Source: Atherinomorus stipes | Taxonomy: Eukaryota; Chordata; Actinopteri; Atheriniformes; Atherinidae | DNA: 64,000 bases | Direction: 5' to 3' | NCBI GenBank assembly: GCA_023101725.1 | Contig: JALJCO010000083.1 | Coordinates: forward strand, 476,501 to 540,500 | Part shown: in pieces, positions 22,216 to 33,180 of the stretch | Layout: each line of letters starts with the position of its first letter | Position numbering within the stretch: position 1 is the first letter of the stretch | Notes under the pieces: generated by a model | What the model saw: only the letters and a program-made list of their open reading frames with translations | Databases searched by the model: none | Told to the model about the DNA's origin: nothing | Program-made: the position numbers and the translations under genes

Positions 22216-24385
22216 TAGGGCTTCTTCAAGCTGGAAACACTGAAAATCTGAACAATGAACACACTTTCAAGGCGAATGCCAAAGATTAGTGTCACCAATT
22301 TTGCATCTGGCAGTGCGTGGAAGCATGTTCGCCCTCTTCTTATAAGTCATGTTGTTGGATAATAAGAGAAAGTGCTTGTGCTAATCACTGAACGACAAAT
22401 GTTCTGGACCTTTCGCCCTTTCAGAAAACAATATTCACTGCATCATTTTGTTCTGTCAAAACAGCTGCCAGAGCCTGTCACAATGAGTGAAGCATCAAAA
22501 ACAGGAAATTTCAAGTCACAGTCACCAAATTCTACTTTTTTCAACTGAATGCAAGAAAAAAACTGTGTTCTGACAACAAAACAAACAGGTTTTCTGTTAA
22601 AGTATTTCCGTCATAAGAAGAGTGGGATGCAAGGATGCTTGTGTGTGTGCAGACAGAAATTCTACACAACTCATACCTTTGCTTTAGGTGTTGCCGATTA
22701 AAGAATAAATTTGGTTGAGAGAGAAGCGAAGAATCAAATAGGTCACACAAAAATTAAAATAATAAATGAAAACCCTGGATCCAGAGCGAGACCTGGAAAA
22801 CAGTCAAGTCTAACCTGGGCTATGACCCATTTTCGGCAAATGTTCAGTCCTTCCACAACTCTTTTGTCCCATTTTATTTATTTATTTATTTTTACCCCCC
22901 CGGAGGAAAAACAAATAAAAAGAAGCAAACAAAAAGAAAATAAAAAGAAATACATATATACATACAGTACACCATACTTGTGCACATAGGTGTGTAATAA
23001 AAGGTTGCCATATTCTGCTAAATTGCCATTAGAGTGTCGTGATGACAGTCTAATCTTTTCTAGCCTCAAAAGTTGCAAAGTATTTCTAACCCAGTGTTTG
23101 TAGAAAATGTCTGTGAGAGGATTTGGTTTTATAGATCTCTTAAATATCTTGGATTATGCGGTCTTTACACAACATTTTGAGGGATTCTGCTATGAATAAA
23201 TAAAAAAAGAAGTTGTAAAAAACAAAATCAAACAGGCAAAACAACAACCTAACCATTTTCCACAAACTTTAAGAAAGGGGGAAAAAAATATGTTTTCAAA
23301 CTGAGGACAATGGCCTCATATAGGATAAAATAAATATCAGTATAGACGTGTACAAATAAACACATGTGTGAATGCCATTTGCTAAAATTGTGCAAAGATA
23401 GGGAATTTCAAAATTATTTAATGACTTAAATCTAAATTTGTGTTTATTTTGTTGGCAGGAATATTATTCTAACCCTGTGATGCACGAGTTATTAAAAAAA
23501 ACAGAGCTTTTTCCACATACGTTATCTACTGTAATTTCTACAGAAATGCACCGAGATGCCTCTATTTTTTTTCATATGTTTTTTTTTTTACTTCATTTTT
23601 TAAATTTGTTGGACAAAATCTCTGTAAAATGTGTTGTCAGTTTGATATAAATATTCAATAAAGATATCACTATATCATTTTTTGTCCTGTTTATAACTGA
23701 GGAACACTAGTTACAATATGTACGTATACAGTATATATGTAAATATTTTATATATATATATATCTTTTTCTTTTATTTATTTATTGAGTGGCAGTGTATT
23801 GGGTGACTCACATCCACACCTATGCATACACTACAAAACAGCCTTTAAACACTGTGGTAGACATGACGTATCAAAGGGTTAAAAAGTTACAATTTCCACA
23901 GTCAGACTGAGTAAATAATTCCAATAAAGAACAAAATGTGGATGCATTAAACACTTCATTCATGTCAATACAAGTTACACAGCTTACTACATCATATGGC
24001 ATTTACCTGTACAGCACAGCCCTGCATAGTTTACCTGTCTCCAAAGCGATAATGAAACATCAACCCCGAAGTTTGTCATCAAGCTCTGCAGAAGCCTTTT
24101 GCATTCAGCCGTTAGCATTCAAACAAACATTCTGCTCTTTAACCTCGGAGCTGTAGCGGACTTGTACCTGCTAGCCTCCATGTCATAAAAGTGCAAATAT
24201 TGCAGCACGTCGTTTTGGCCGAATGCACAAGAAAATGTTCCAGACGGGAAAGGAAGGATGGCTGCTGCTGTAAGTGTGACAATCAGCCTTTCCACAACAT
24301 TTGGGCTTCACTGCAAATATTCAGCTTTAAAGACTAAAAGCGGTTCTATATAATGCCAAATTCAGATTTTTGATGTGGTATTAGT
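22216..24385. other. No gene recognised; possible polyadenylation signal
   Basis: AT-rich, with runs near 22872-22894 and a (TA)n run at 23750-23762. An AATAAA at about 23656 follows 200 bases of T-rich DNA and could mark a transcript end on the plus strand, but no exon can be tied to it. Confidence 0.4.
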
Positions 24386-24387
24386 AA

Positions 24388-24477
24388 CAACTTAATTAAT
24401 TAACCAGTTTAAAAAAAAAAAAGTGTTAATGTCACAGGTTAATAAGTTTGCAATAATGTGTTAATTTTGATAGCCCT
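24388..24477. mobile_element. Right-end fragment, hAT MITE of the AGGGCTGTCA family
   Basis: TTAATTAATTAACC and the end TTAATTTTGATAGCCCTA, complement TAGGGCTATCAAAATTAA, match the terminal type of 2759-3168. No left end is visible. Confidence 0.45.
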
Positions 24478-24514
24478 AAAAATCCAAAGTTTATTTGATA
24501 CTGTAAATGTAGGC

Positions 24515-24586
24515 TTTATTTTTTTTTTCACAATGATCTGGTGAACCCCTGAAAATATCCTGTGATGCCCAATTTGAGAGCCACTG
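24515..24586 (-). mobile_element. hAT end fragment (CAGTGGCTCTCAAATTGGG)
   Basis: On the minus strand the segment starts CAGTGGCTCTCAAATTGGG and continues to CAGGGGTTCACCAGATCA. This is the form of a well-known hAT terminus. The other end is not found. Confidence 0.45.
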
Positions 24587-24589
24587 ATT

Positions 24590-25208
24590 CTAGACTGAAA
24601 AATGTAATCAAGTTTATCACAATTCTCTTAGAAATGACCCAGTACTCAGCAAAGTCCCATGCAAAATAATTTAATCATGCAGTTTTAGTTGATTGGACTT
24701 TAAAATACACAGTTCATGGGAATTATTTGATATTTCCTTCCATGGATAAAGGAAAAAAATGTGACCCTGTGATGTATTTTTGACAGTTATCTCACAACTG
24801 TTGGTTCATAAATGAAAAGAAGAAAACCTTTAGTAACTTAGAATTGCTTTTCAGTCGTAACTTTCTCAAGAGAAAATACACCCTAAACATTTTGTATGAT
24901 TTTACTCATACTGTACAAGAATTTACTAAGTCTTAGATGATCCTTCACTAGTCCGACCTCTGGGAAATTCCAGTTGTGACAGCAGCCATCGAAGGTCAAA
25001 GATTTAAAACTGGACAAATATAAGAATAAAGAGAATAGAAGAAGTCCAGGTGTGTGCATGCTATAGAAATAAGAAGTAGTGTGTATGCCGTAACTTTAAA
25101 TTGAAAACAGAGTATTTGCATAAATGCAGCATAAACGTAGCATTAACATTAATATTACTAACAATAATGGTAGTAGTGGTAATAATAGTTGTAAGAAGGT
25201 AATTTAGA
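24590..25208. other. No gene recognised
   Basis: AT-rich unique-looking DNA, with a short run of AAT/GTA-type trinucleotides near 25145-25190. Confidence 0.5.
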
Positions 25209-25211
25209 CAC

Positions 25212-26633
25212 ATAGGGCCTGATTTACAAAGACTCCAAATTGCGAGTCTAATGTCTTTGCCTCGCAAAAAAAATAGCGTGCGCTGTATTTTAGCGTTTGC
25301 GGGTGATCTACAAAGATTACACGCGCAACCTGTAACAGGCGCAAACAGCAGGATTTAAATGAGGATTTAGCGTGCGCTCCGACTGCGCCACGGAAAGTTC
25401 AGAAGAGCATGTGGTAAACGCAAAATGAAATTCATCCTGATAGAGAGATGTTAGTTTCAGAGATATAATGAGGCAAATAAAAAAAGAATATAAGATAAAT
25501 ATGAAGAGTTCATTTGCAAAAAAAGACAAACGCCATTTAGAAAAAACGGAGTTAACTGCTTTTGCAAATAAACTCCTTATTTACTTTTTGAATATTTTCA
25601 GAAAATCAAGCTCAATGAAGTGGAGGGTTTTAATGATGTAAAATTGAGATAGGACGTTTGTACCCGACAGCAACAAAAGCAGTTAACTCCGTTTTTCCAC
25701 AGCAGCATTTGTCTGTTTTTGCAAATGAACTCCTCATAATAACTATAAATAAGAATAATGCAGCATGTTTCCCTGTGGATCGTAAGAAGAGGCCAGTTTA
25801 AGGACGTGGATGAGGACACGCTGGTAAAGATCTGATATTACGCACAGACTGCGCGCTCTTTGGCACAATGCCAGGCGCGGGACCTGTGTAATTGCCCCCC
25901 ACCCCATGCAAAACTCAGTAAAAAAATAGTATCATTAGTTTGTGCGACGTTACTGGTTATTTTCACTGAGTTTTTTGTGGGGTGGGGGCCAACTTCACGC
26001 AGGACAGCAACCTCAGAGCAGCAGCAGTTGCTGCGGTGTGGAGGAGCAGGAGATGATTTTAATTTAAAAATATGCCATTGGCAAAAAGTAAAAGAAAATA
26101 AAAAGACATAATTGATATCAGCTTTAACTACCATGAAGCTGCAGCTGCAGATGTTCTGGTTCATGTCTAGAATAACCGTGTTTAACAGTGATGTTGATTG
26201 TTATTTAATTAAATATTGAAAACTTGACGTGTCGCCTGAACACATCATGAGAAATGATTCTGACCCGATGTCTGCAGTCCTGTGTGCAGCATTCTTTCAG
26301 CCATCAGTGCGTAAAGCTGCCAGTTATACCTGCTTTTCAGACGTGCTAAATTACACGCAATCTTTTGCCCCCGCTTTCCTTTGAACAGTTGATAGATCAC
26401 ATTGCGCGTGTTAAACTGAGGTTTTGCATAGTCTCCTCCCAATATTTTGCGCCTTCTGGCAGAAACGCCCAGTTTTGCATATTCATCTGCAGCAGATGCG
26501 CAAAATGGACAGCGGCGCTATTTTGCCCCTTGACAGGCGCAAACCTCCTTTTGCCCTGCTTTGTAAATCAGCTCTGGCGGATTATTGCGTGCGTAATGAA
26601 GATAGCGCAAACCTTTCGTAAATCGGGCCCATA
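25212..26633. mobile_element. 1.4-kb nonautonomous DNA transposon with GGGCC-TGATTTAC ends
   Basis: The body is 25215-26630. The left end GGGCCTGATTTACAAAG and the complement of the right end GGGCCCGATTTACGAAAGG form inverted repeats. ATA occurs directly outside both ends (25212-25214 and 26631-26633), suggesting a 3-bp target duplication. Subterminal regions repeat GCGCAAAC words (for example 25338, 26537 and 26606). No transposase is visible. The 3-bp duplication fits PIF/Harbinger better than hAT, but this is tentative. A hairpin of 25505-25734 is embedded inside. Confidence 0.65.
25505..25734. repeat. Embedded hairpin element, about 58-bp arms
   Basis: The left arm 25505-25563 and right arm 25675-25734 are inverted copies, both containing GGAGTTAACTGCTTTT or its complement and GTTCATTTGCAAAAA. 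The loop of about 110 bases is the segment that recurs at 3838-3926. This looks like a small foldback element inserted into, or carried by, the larger transposon. Confidence 0.7.
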
Positions 26634-27323
26634 GACCTGCTAGTGCATGCAGGTTAAATACAAACAGGTGGTGGTGTCTCTCCTACATACACTGCAGATG
26701 GAGGAGTCTTCTGCCATTTGATGATGTCACGTGGCATGCATAGGGTGGAGGGCGTTGTTATTCTGTTCTCCCTCACTACCTCCACTGCATCTTGTATTAA
26801 TGCCAAACTTTAGATTGATATGCAGATGTGTGCACTTGCACAAACACATTTTAAATGACAACTGTCTTACTACAGCCTCAGAGCCTGAAGAGCAAACCCA
26901 AATCCTGGCTGCTTTATACTTGGCTGCAAATTGGAGACATCAGTTCAATGAAGCATGAAGTAACACCTCATTTACAAGGAAGTAAATAATGAATCAAAAG
27001 CTGAACTCACTGGAAAAGCTTGCCTCACAGCATCAGGCAGCATCCTGCACATAAAAGGTTATGAAGAGCATCTGTGACAAAGAGCCGCTCTAATAAAGTC
27101 CAACACCCAGCAGTCTGATTTACGTCTGAGAATGCCAACCGAGCTCTCACGCTGGTTGTACAAGGACTGAATGGCTAAAAGCAGTGGACCCTACACAGCT
27201 TACTCCCAAGGCATCTCCCACAAGAGACAAGATCATAAGTCTTCAATGAAACACACGAAGCCTGGACAAACTGCAACTCACAATCCCATATCCTTCACTG
27301 TAAAAAAGGAAAAGTTTAAGATT
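26634..27323. other. No gene recognised
   Basis: Mixed composition, no domain-bearing frame and no recognised repeat before the TTAA at 27324. Confidence 0.5.
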
Positions 27324-27974
27324 TTAAACGATAACTTTCTTTTTTTTTTCAACCTGGACCTTATTTCTAGGAGTATATATATGTGCATTTACTCACCGGT
27401 AAAATTTCTGCATCACTTTGACTCCTTGGGAAAATATTACGTTAAGTCGCCTTTGAGTGTACTTAATGGCAGAGACGGGGCAGTCAGGCATTATCTGCTG
27501 CAAAACTCCTTGATTTTTGCCAATACTTTGGGTAGAATGAAGGAACGAATGATTCATATTGTCCCGTGAGTTCAGATCTAACTCTCCGTTAGTTATCAGG
27601 GTGTTCTACACACTTTTGCGGGCCGCGCGTTCACGATGCGCGCTTCCTTTGTACAGCTGAGAAGAGCAGCTGCTACCCAGACAAAAACAAATACACAATT
27701 TGCAAAACTCTGAACTCACAGGACAATAGTACTCATTTGTTCGTTCACTCTACTTAAAGCATTGATGAAATCAAGGAGTTTTTGCTGCAGATAATGTCTT
27801 ATATAGTGGCTGCTCCGTCTCTGCCGTTTTATTGAATGTACACCAAAGGGCGTTTCAACGTAATATCTTCCCAAGGAGTCAAAGTGATGCAGAAACTTTA
27901 CTGGTCAGTAAATGCACGTATAAACTCCTGGAAAGAAGGCCCAGATTAAAAAAAAAAAGAAAGTTATCTTTTAA
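27324..27974. mobile_element. TTAA-flanked foldback element, near-complete palindrome
   Basis: TTAA lies at both ends (27324-27327 and 27971-27974). The left arm of about 250 bases, starting GATAACTTTC and containing CATCACTTTGACTCCTTGGG and GGCAGAGACGGGGCAGTC, is the inverted copy of the right arm, with CCCAAGGAGTCAAAGTGATG. The spacer of about 130 bases is centred near 27640. There is no transposase. TTAA targets are used by piggyBac and Kolobok transposases, so this is probably a nonautonomous derivative of one of those. Partial relatives are at 11590-12100 and 34373-34620. Confidence 0.75.
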
Positions 27975-29554
27975 GTTCAGGATGTAGTGGAGTTGTGCTT
28001 ATAGCCCACTGGTTTATCATTGAACAGAAATCAAAGAGGAAATTAGCTCTAGTTATCAATGGATGCAACTTTTAAGTGTTAAATCTTTTTTTAAAATTCC
28101 TATTATAATTATTACTGTTGTATTCCTGGTTTAAAACATGGTTATTTTCACAAGCAAAACCATTCTGAACCCCTTAATTATGTTAGCTTTAGCGCGGATT
28201 GTTAGGAAAAAGCAGGCTGTGTTGAAAAAAAGCAAACACTTGTGTAATTTCACCTCTATTATTACCAGTCTGTGTCTCAGATTAATAAACACAGGCATTC
28301 ATTCATCCTCCGCCTGCATGCAGGCCTTCAGGACAACCATCTCCAGAAAGAATGCTCCAATAACGGCCTGCCTCCCGGGGCTGTGTGCAGTAAAGTATCA
28401 CCCTCAATTTACAGCTTTCTGTCTGTCACAGCAGGGGGTGTTATAACAGAGGTGAACCTCACAGGCTTCTGAAGTACTGCTATACCTCAGAGCCTTTTGT
28501 CCACCAAATAAGAAAAACAGCAATAATCATATACCCTTGCTAAATGCCACATCATAATCCCATCAAAATGTCACTAATCATCATCCACAGATTCAGCTCA
28601 GAAGTGATTCATGAGAACCAAATCTTAAAAGGCGATTAGTTCTTTTCATCTCAGTGTTTAAATCAAACTGCACCTGTGATCTTTCAGTTCTCGCTGAATC
28701 TCTGAATCTTCCTTTGCCACAGGACTTCACTCCTTCATAGCTGGAGAGCCAGAGACGGGCATCAGGACCTTTGATGTGTCTGAAGCTGACAGATGAGTCC
28801 CAGGGCTTTGTCACTTCACTCACAGTGTTATCTCTGTGCAGATAACAGTAGGATCTGTTAGCAGGTGCCATTCAAAGGTGTGTGGAAGCGCCGGCTCTGT
28901 GAAGGCAAACTGTAAAGGACGCTTGAGCTGGAAGATGATGCCTGACAGGAGACAGATGTGTGTCACGATCTGTCATCGTTTCCATACACCCTGCAAGAAT
29001 GAGCTGCAGTTGTATATGGTAAATTAAAGATTTACCACAGCTGACATCGAAGTTTTAAGTTAAAGCTGTGATGATTCATTATTCTTGTCAAACCGAGAAG
29101 AAACCAAACCAAGAATGTATTTGCCATTTCAACCCAAAGCCCAGCATCCACTCAACAAGAGCACAGAATGTTCTTTATAACAACAAATATATGTTTTGCT
29201 CATTTGCAATTCTCACTGCTTCAAAGCAGTCTCACCAGTTTTAGTGTTAAATTGGAAAAAGAGTCAACATACAGTTTTCATACAGTATTTCCATAGCAAC
29301 TCACCCTGATCCTCCATGCATTAAAAATGATCTTAAGTTCAAATTAAAGGATGTTCTGTGAAGCAAGACAAAAGAAAAGATTATCAGACTTCTTAAGACA
29401 TGGATATGAGAACCGTGGTCTAACTTTTTTAGATATAAAACCACAAATACTCTTATGTAAAGGGATTTCAAGCCACCTTGGTTTACGCATTTTGAAAAGG
29501 AGATAACCATTTAGCTTTGTATGGCAGCTAATGGAGAAATCACATTTTTTTCTG
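27975..29554. other. No gene recognised
   Basis: Unique-looking DNA. A minus-strand frame at 28593-28871 (92 aa, Met to stop) has unbiased composition but no recognised domain, and no splice or promoter context supports it. Confidence 0.4.
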
Positions 29555-29705
29555 TCTTTATTTGAACATAAAACAACAATTTAAAAAAAAGAAACAAAAA
29601 GAGAAAGATACTACTAAAGAAGAAAAGAAAAAGGTCTTTGTTCATAAGGAGTGGGAAGAAGCCCATGCTTATTTAATCCCACCCCTTTGCTGCACAAAAC
29701 TAAAA
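29555..29705 (-). mobile_element. LINE 3' end fragment
   Basis: On the minus strand the segment reads GGGGTGGGATTAAATAAGCA, then GCTTCTTCCCACTCCTTATG, then a T-rich stretch and TTCAAATAAAGAC. This is the usual 3' UTR of a fish LINE and is related to the tail of the element at 43160-44112. How far the LINE extends beyond 29705 is unclear, and no reverse-transcriptase motif was found there. Confidence 0.5.
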
Positions 29706-30579
29706 AATACTGTGAATAAAATTATTACTACATAATATGATCATTCTTATTACTACATAACATAATTATTACTACATCTCTTAAAAGTAAGTAAAAAGAT
29801 ATATTATCACATCTTTTTACTTATTACTACATCTTTAAATCTACAATGAAGTTAAAGTATATTTTTGTCGAATCTAAATAATTGGTTAAGGCATTAATCC
29901 ACCATTTCCCTCTGTTATAACACCATATTTTCCCCCCTCTTGTCCATCCACCTGGTTGGAAACACCCATGGTGAAACCTGTAAATGCAATATAATCACAC
30001 AGTCATAAAATCTGCAACCGTGTTTTTAAGCCTGAAGGGGGAAAGACAATGCTCACATATATATTGAAGATATGTGGAGTTAAGCATCCTGTTGCACCTT
30101 GCAAGAACAGTTTGACTGATTGCTTTCTTCTCATAAGGCATGTAGAGAATGGAGAGAATTGTGGTCACTGCAGCTGTTAAATGTGCCAGAGGAATAAAGC
30201 TTATTACTATTGATCATTAACATGCTTTACATTTTATAGGTTTCCAGTAATGTGGTTTGCCTCAGGCTTCAAATTGGCTTCAACCAGCATTGTTGGGTTT
30301 TATTGAAATTTGGATGTACGTGGATGTAAATTCCAATACTGTGAGCAGTGATTCAGAACTCTTGTAACATTAGGCCTCACTCACCAGTGTCTTCTGACAA
30401 ATCTTCATAAATTTATGAGGACTTTTCCTAAAATTTGCATTCCCAAGGATTTTCAGATTTTTCTGCAGTACCCCCCTTCCCACAGACACACACACTTTCC
30501 CTCCCTCTGCTTGCCCCACCCACTGCCCACTGTTTCACAAATCAGGTAATCTACTTGTTACCACTCCTTCTTCTTCTTC
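29706..30579. other. No gene recognised
   Basis: AT-rich DNA with repeated TTATTACTACAT words near 29722-29835. A pyrimidine-rich run at about 30566-30589 leads into the next repeat. Confidence 0.45.
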
Positions 30580-31093
30580 TTTTTTTTTTACTTGTCCTGT
30601 CCAGCATCATAGCAAGCAGAATGGAAATCTGATTGCTTTATTGTGATGAACAGTTTTGCTTTACCAAGGGGAGCTTTATGAACACAAGGCTCCCCTTGAT
30701 ATCCTATTTATTCATTTCATTTATTTGGGCTTGACGAGGGAGAAATGAAAGTTAACAGAGGTAATGATAGAAAGTGGAACAGAGAGAAAGGAGTGAGTAA
30801 GAGGAAGAGAGAGAGAGAGAGGGAGAGAGAGGATAGAAAACATGAATCCACTAACACAGTTTGCTGGTGCATCTGTACAGAAGACCCTAAACAACATTCC
30901 AAGGTCTCTGTTGGAAAACAAAACAAGCAATCCCCTACAGGAGGACCTGCATGTGGCTTAAATATCCTCAGATCATACAAACACACGCAGAACTACGCAG
31001 AGAAGAGGTACAACCTAGTCAGCGAAACGGGAAGCAGCGTCACAGTGTCAACATGCATGATAAAGGGTCTCTATGGTGATGCATTCATGCAGA
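30580..31093 (+). repeat. Unclassified interspersed repeat, copy A
   Basis: The unit opens with a T run and ACTTGTCCTGTCCAGCATCA. It continues with GGGGAGCTTTATGAA, a GA-rich tract (30805-30835), CACTAACACAG, CAATCCCCTACAGGAGGACC and CAGATCATAC, and ends GGTCTCTATGGTGATGCA. Copy B (31126-32530) and copy C (39190-39972) share these blocks in order. No domain is seen. The GC-rich continuation in copy C recalls 5' regions of fish L1-type LINEs, which is only a guess. The 130-aa frame across the unit is not a convincing protein. Confidence 0.65.
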
Positions 31094-31119
31094 TGCATGA
31101 CTGCATCACCATAGAGACC
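31066..31119. repeat. 54-bp near-perfect palindrome at the A/B junction
   Basis: Arms of 26 bases (31066-31091 and 31094-31119) are complementary except for one mismatch at 31084/31101, around a 2-base centre. The outer arm is GGTCTCTATGGTGATGCA and its complement. The left half is the normal end of copy A and the right half is an inverted copy of it. Confidence 0.95.
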
Positions 31120-31125
31120 ATATGT

Positions 31126-31413
31126 TTTTTTTTTTAACTTGTCCTGTCCAGCATCATAGAAAGCAGAATGGTGATCTGGCTGCTTTATTGTTTTGAACAG
31201 ATTTGCTTTACTAAGGGGAGCTTTATGAATATAAGGCTCCTCTTGATATCCTGTTTATTCATTGTATTTCTTTAATTAAGCATTAGTTTATAACAGCATT
31301 TAACATCATATTGCTGGGCTTGACAAGAGAAAAAGAGAAAGTTAAAAGAAGCAATGATAAAAAGTGGAACAGAGAGACAGAGAGAGAGAGGAGAGATAAA
31401 AAAAACAAACATG
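31126..31413 (+). repeat. Copy B of the 30.6-kb repeat, left part
   Basis: It restarts with a T run and ACTTGTCCTGTCCAGCATCA directly after the palindrome, so it is head-to-tail with copy A. It is interrupted at 31413 by a DNA transposon and resumes at 32276. Confidence 0.7.
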
Positions 31414-32275
31414 CACTGTGTTTACATGCAGCCAATAGCTCTTTCATAACCCTTTCACCTTTAACCGGAATATTGGCAATAACCCGGTTGCGCACGGCCA
31501 TGCAAACACTGGCAAAAACCCAAATATGCTCATTTTCGGGTTTATAAAAACCCAGATATTACCCCTGGGTTACTTCTTTTCTAACCCGAATATTTGGTCA
31601 TGTAAATGCGTATCAAAATATCTCTATTGAAAGTAATATTTAATTGTGTTCTGCACATGTTCTATCTCCAAGGATTCTTGGTCTTTTGAGTAAACTGCAG
31701 GGAGTATTTGTACCAGCGATCAGACAGTACTCTGCACAGCTTGCTAGGTTATATATCACCATGGCAACACACATCCCTAGAGGAGCTGGTGTGCAAACAG
31801 TTACTTTGCAGGACTGACTCCACCCGGAGTCAGTAAACTTCATCATTGCAACCGTTCCCACCAGTCCTGACTGAGACTCTGGTGGAAACGGGAAGCGTGG
31901 ATGTGCACAGCTCCACCTCTGAGCTCCATCTCCACCACACGTTCTCTCCTTCTATGACCCGTAAAGTTTAGCTGGTGGGTCAGAACCAGCACAGCAGCGC
32001 CAGCAAAGGACTGCTGTCGGCTCCAGACTGCAGTCCAGCGGATCTGCGGTCAAGCCAACCGGCGTTATTTTGGCTGTCATTCTGAAACTTGGCTGGCTTG
32101 ACCGCAGTGGCTCCAGATGGTTCATTATCCACCATCATCATGACGTTTTCCATGCGTCATGGTTTGCGTCAGGATATTCCAGTTTATTGACATGCATGTA
32201 AACGGGTTATTCCTACTCTTCCAGAAACCGGAATATTGACCTTAACCCGAATTTTGATGGCATGTAAACGTAGTC
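31414..32275. mobile_element. 862-bp DNA transposon splitting copy B, ATG target duplication
   Basis: The left end CACTGTGTTTACATGC and the complement of the right end GACTACGTTTACATGC form terminal inverted repeats. ATG flanks both sides (31411-31413 and 32276-32278). The uninterrupted copy A reads AAAACATGAATCCACTAACAC at this point, showing the empty site. A 3-bp duplication suits PIF/Harbinger-type elements. CCGGAATATT words near both ends are subterminal repeats. There is an inner hairpin with a 14-bp stem at 32045-32058 and 32093-32106. No transposase is seen. Confidence 0.75.
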
Positions 32276-32530
32276 ATGGATACACTTACACAGTCAACTG
32301 ATGCTTCTGTACAGAAACCACTAAACAGCATTACAAGGTCTTTGCTATGAAATAAAACTAACAATCCCCTACAGGAGGACCTGCAGGTGGCTAAAGTATC
32401 ATAAGATCATACATAAACACACAGAACTATGCAGGAAAGACGTAAAACCTAGTCAGAGCAACGGAAAGCAGCATCACAGCATCATCATGCAGAATAAAGG
32501 GTCTGTATGGTGATGCAGTCATGCAATCAT
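32276..32530 (+). repeat. Copy B of the 30.6-kb repeat, right part
   Basis: It resumes with GATACACTTACACAGTCAAC and continues through CAATCCCCTACAGGAGGACC, AAGATCATAC and GTATGGTGATGCAGTCATGC, parallel to copy A. Confidence 0.7.
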
Positions 32531-32789
32531 TTTGCAGGCGACCACTACCGCCGATCCAGGGGCAAACCGCCAGCAAAATGTTGTATGACATTTGAATTTT
32601 ATCTAAATCTTTTATTGATTAAAAAAACATTTTAGGTAAAAATTGTCATAAGGCTGCAACTTGCAGTTGGACCATCAAATTCAGCCCACTTTCTATTTAG
32701 TTATGTATGCTGCCAGGTCATGTTTGAATGGATAATGAGCACCACCAACGTTGGCCATCTTGCATAGGAGAAGGTACTGTTTCAGTTTC

Positions 32790-33180
32790 AAACACGGTTG
32801 GACAGAAGACTGGAAATGCAGCACTGAATTCATCTACAAGGAAGGTCAGAGCAGATTCTACTTATTACTGAAACTGAGATCATTCAAAGTCTCCAGAAAG
32901 ATGTTGCAGATCTTCTTGTGGAAAATGCAATCAGCTTTGTAGCATCTGCTGGGGCAGCAGCATCGGAACCAGACACTTGAGGAACATAAACAAGCTGCCA
33001 AGAAAGCTGGTTCTGGGATGGGAATAACTCTGGAGCCGCTGGAGCTGATCGTCAAGAAAAGATGCTGCACAGGCTGCTGAAGATGATGAAGCATTCTTCA
33101 TCTTTTAAACAACACGGTGAAGAAACAGTAACAACACAAGTGTATTCAGTGGGAGGCTTCTTCAGGTCTACGGTAAGACA
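32790..33180 (+). pseudogene. LINE polyprotein C-terminal relic
   Basis: Translated in pieces, the plus strand gives FIYKEGQSRFYLL, LRSFKVSRKML, then a stop and frameshift, AKKAGSGMGITLEPLELIVK, and RMLHRLLKMM in another frame. I recognise this order from the region after the reverse-transcriptase domain in a fish non-LTR retrotransposon family. The frame is broken by at least one stop and one shift, and the RT core is absent upstream. The clade cannot be named safely. Confidence 0.65.

Noticed and set aside
30745..31137. 130-aa frame over repeat copy A
   Set aside because: Not preserved in copies B and C, and it crosses a GA microsatellite.
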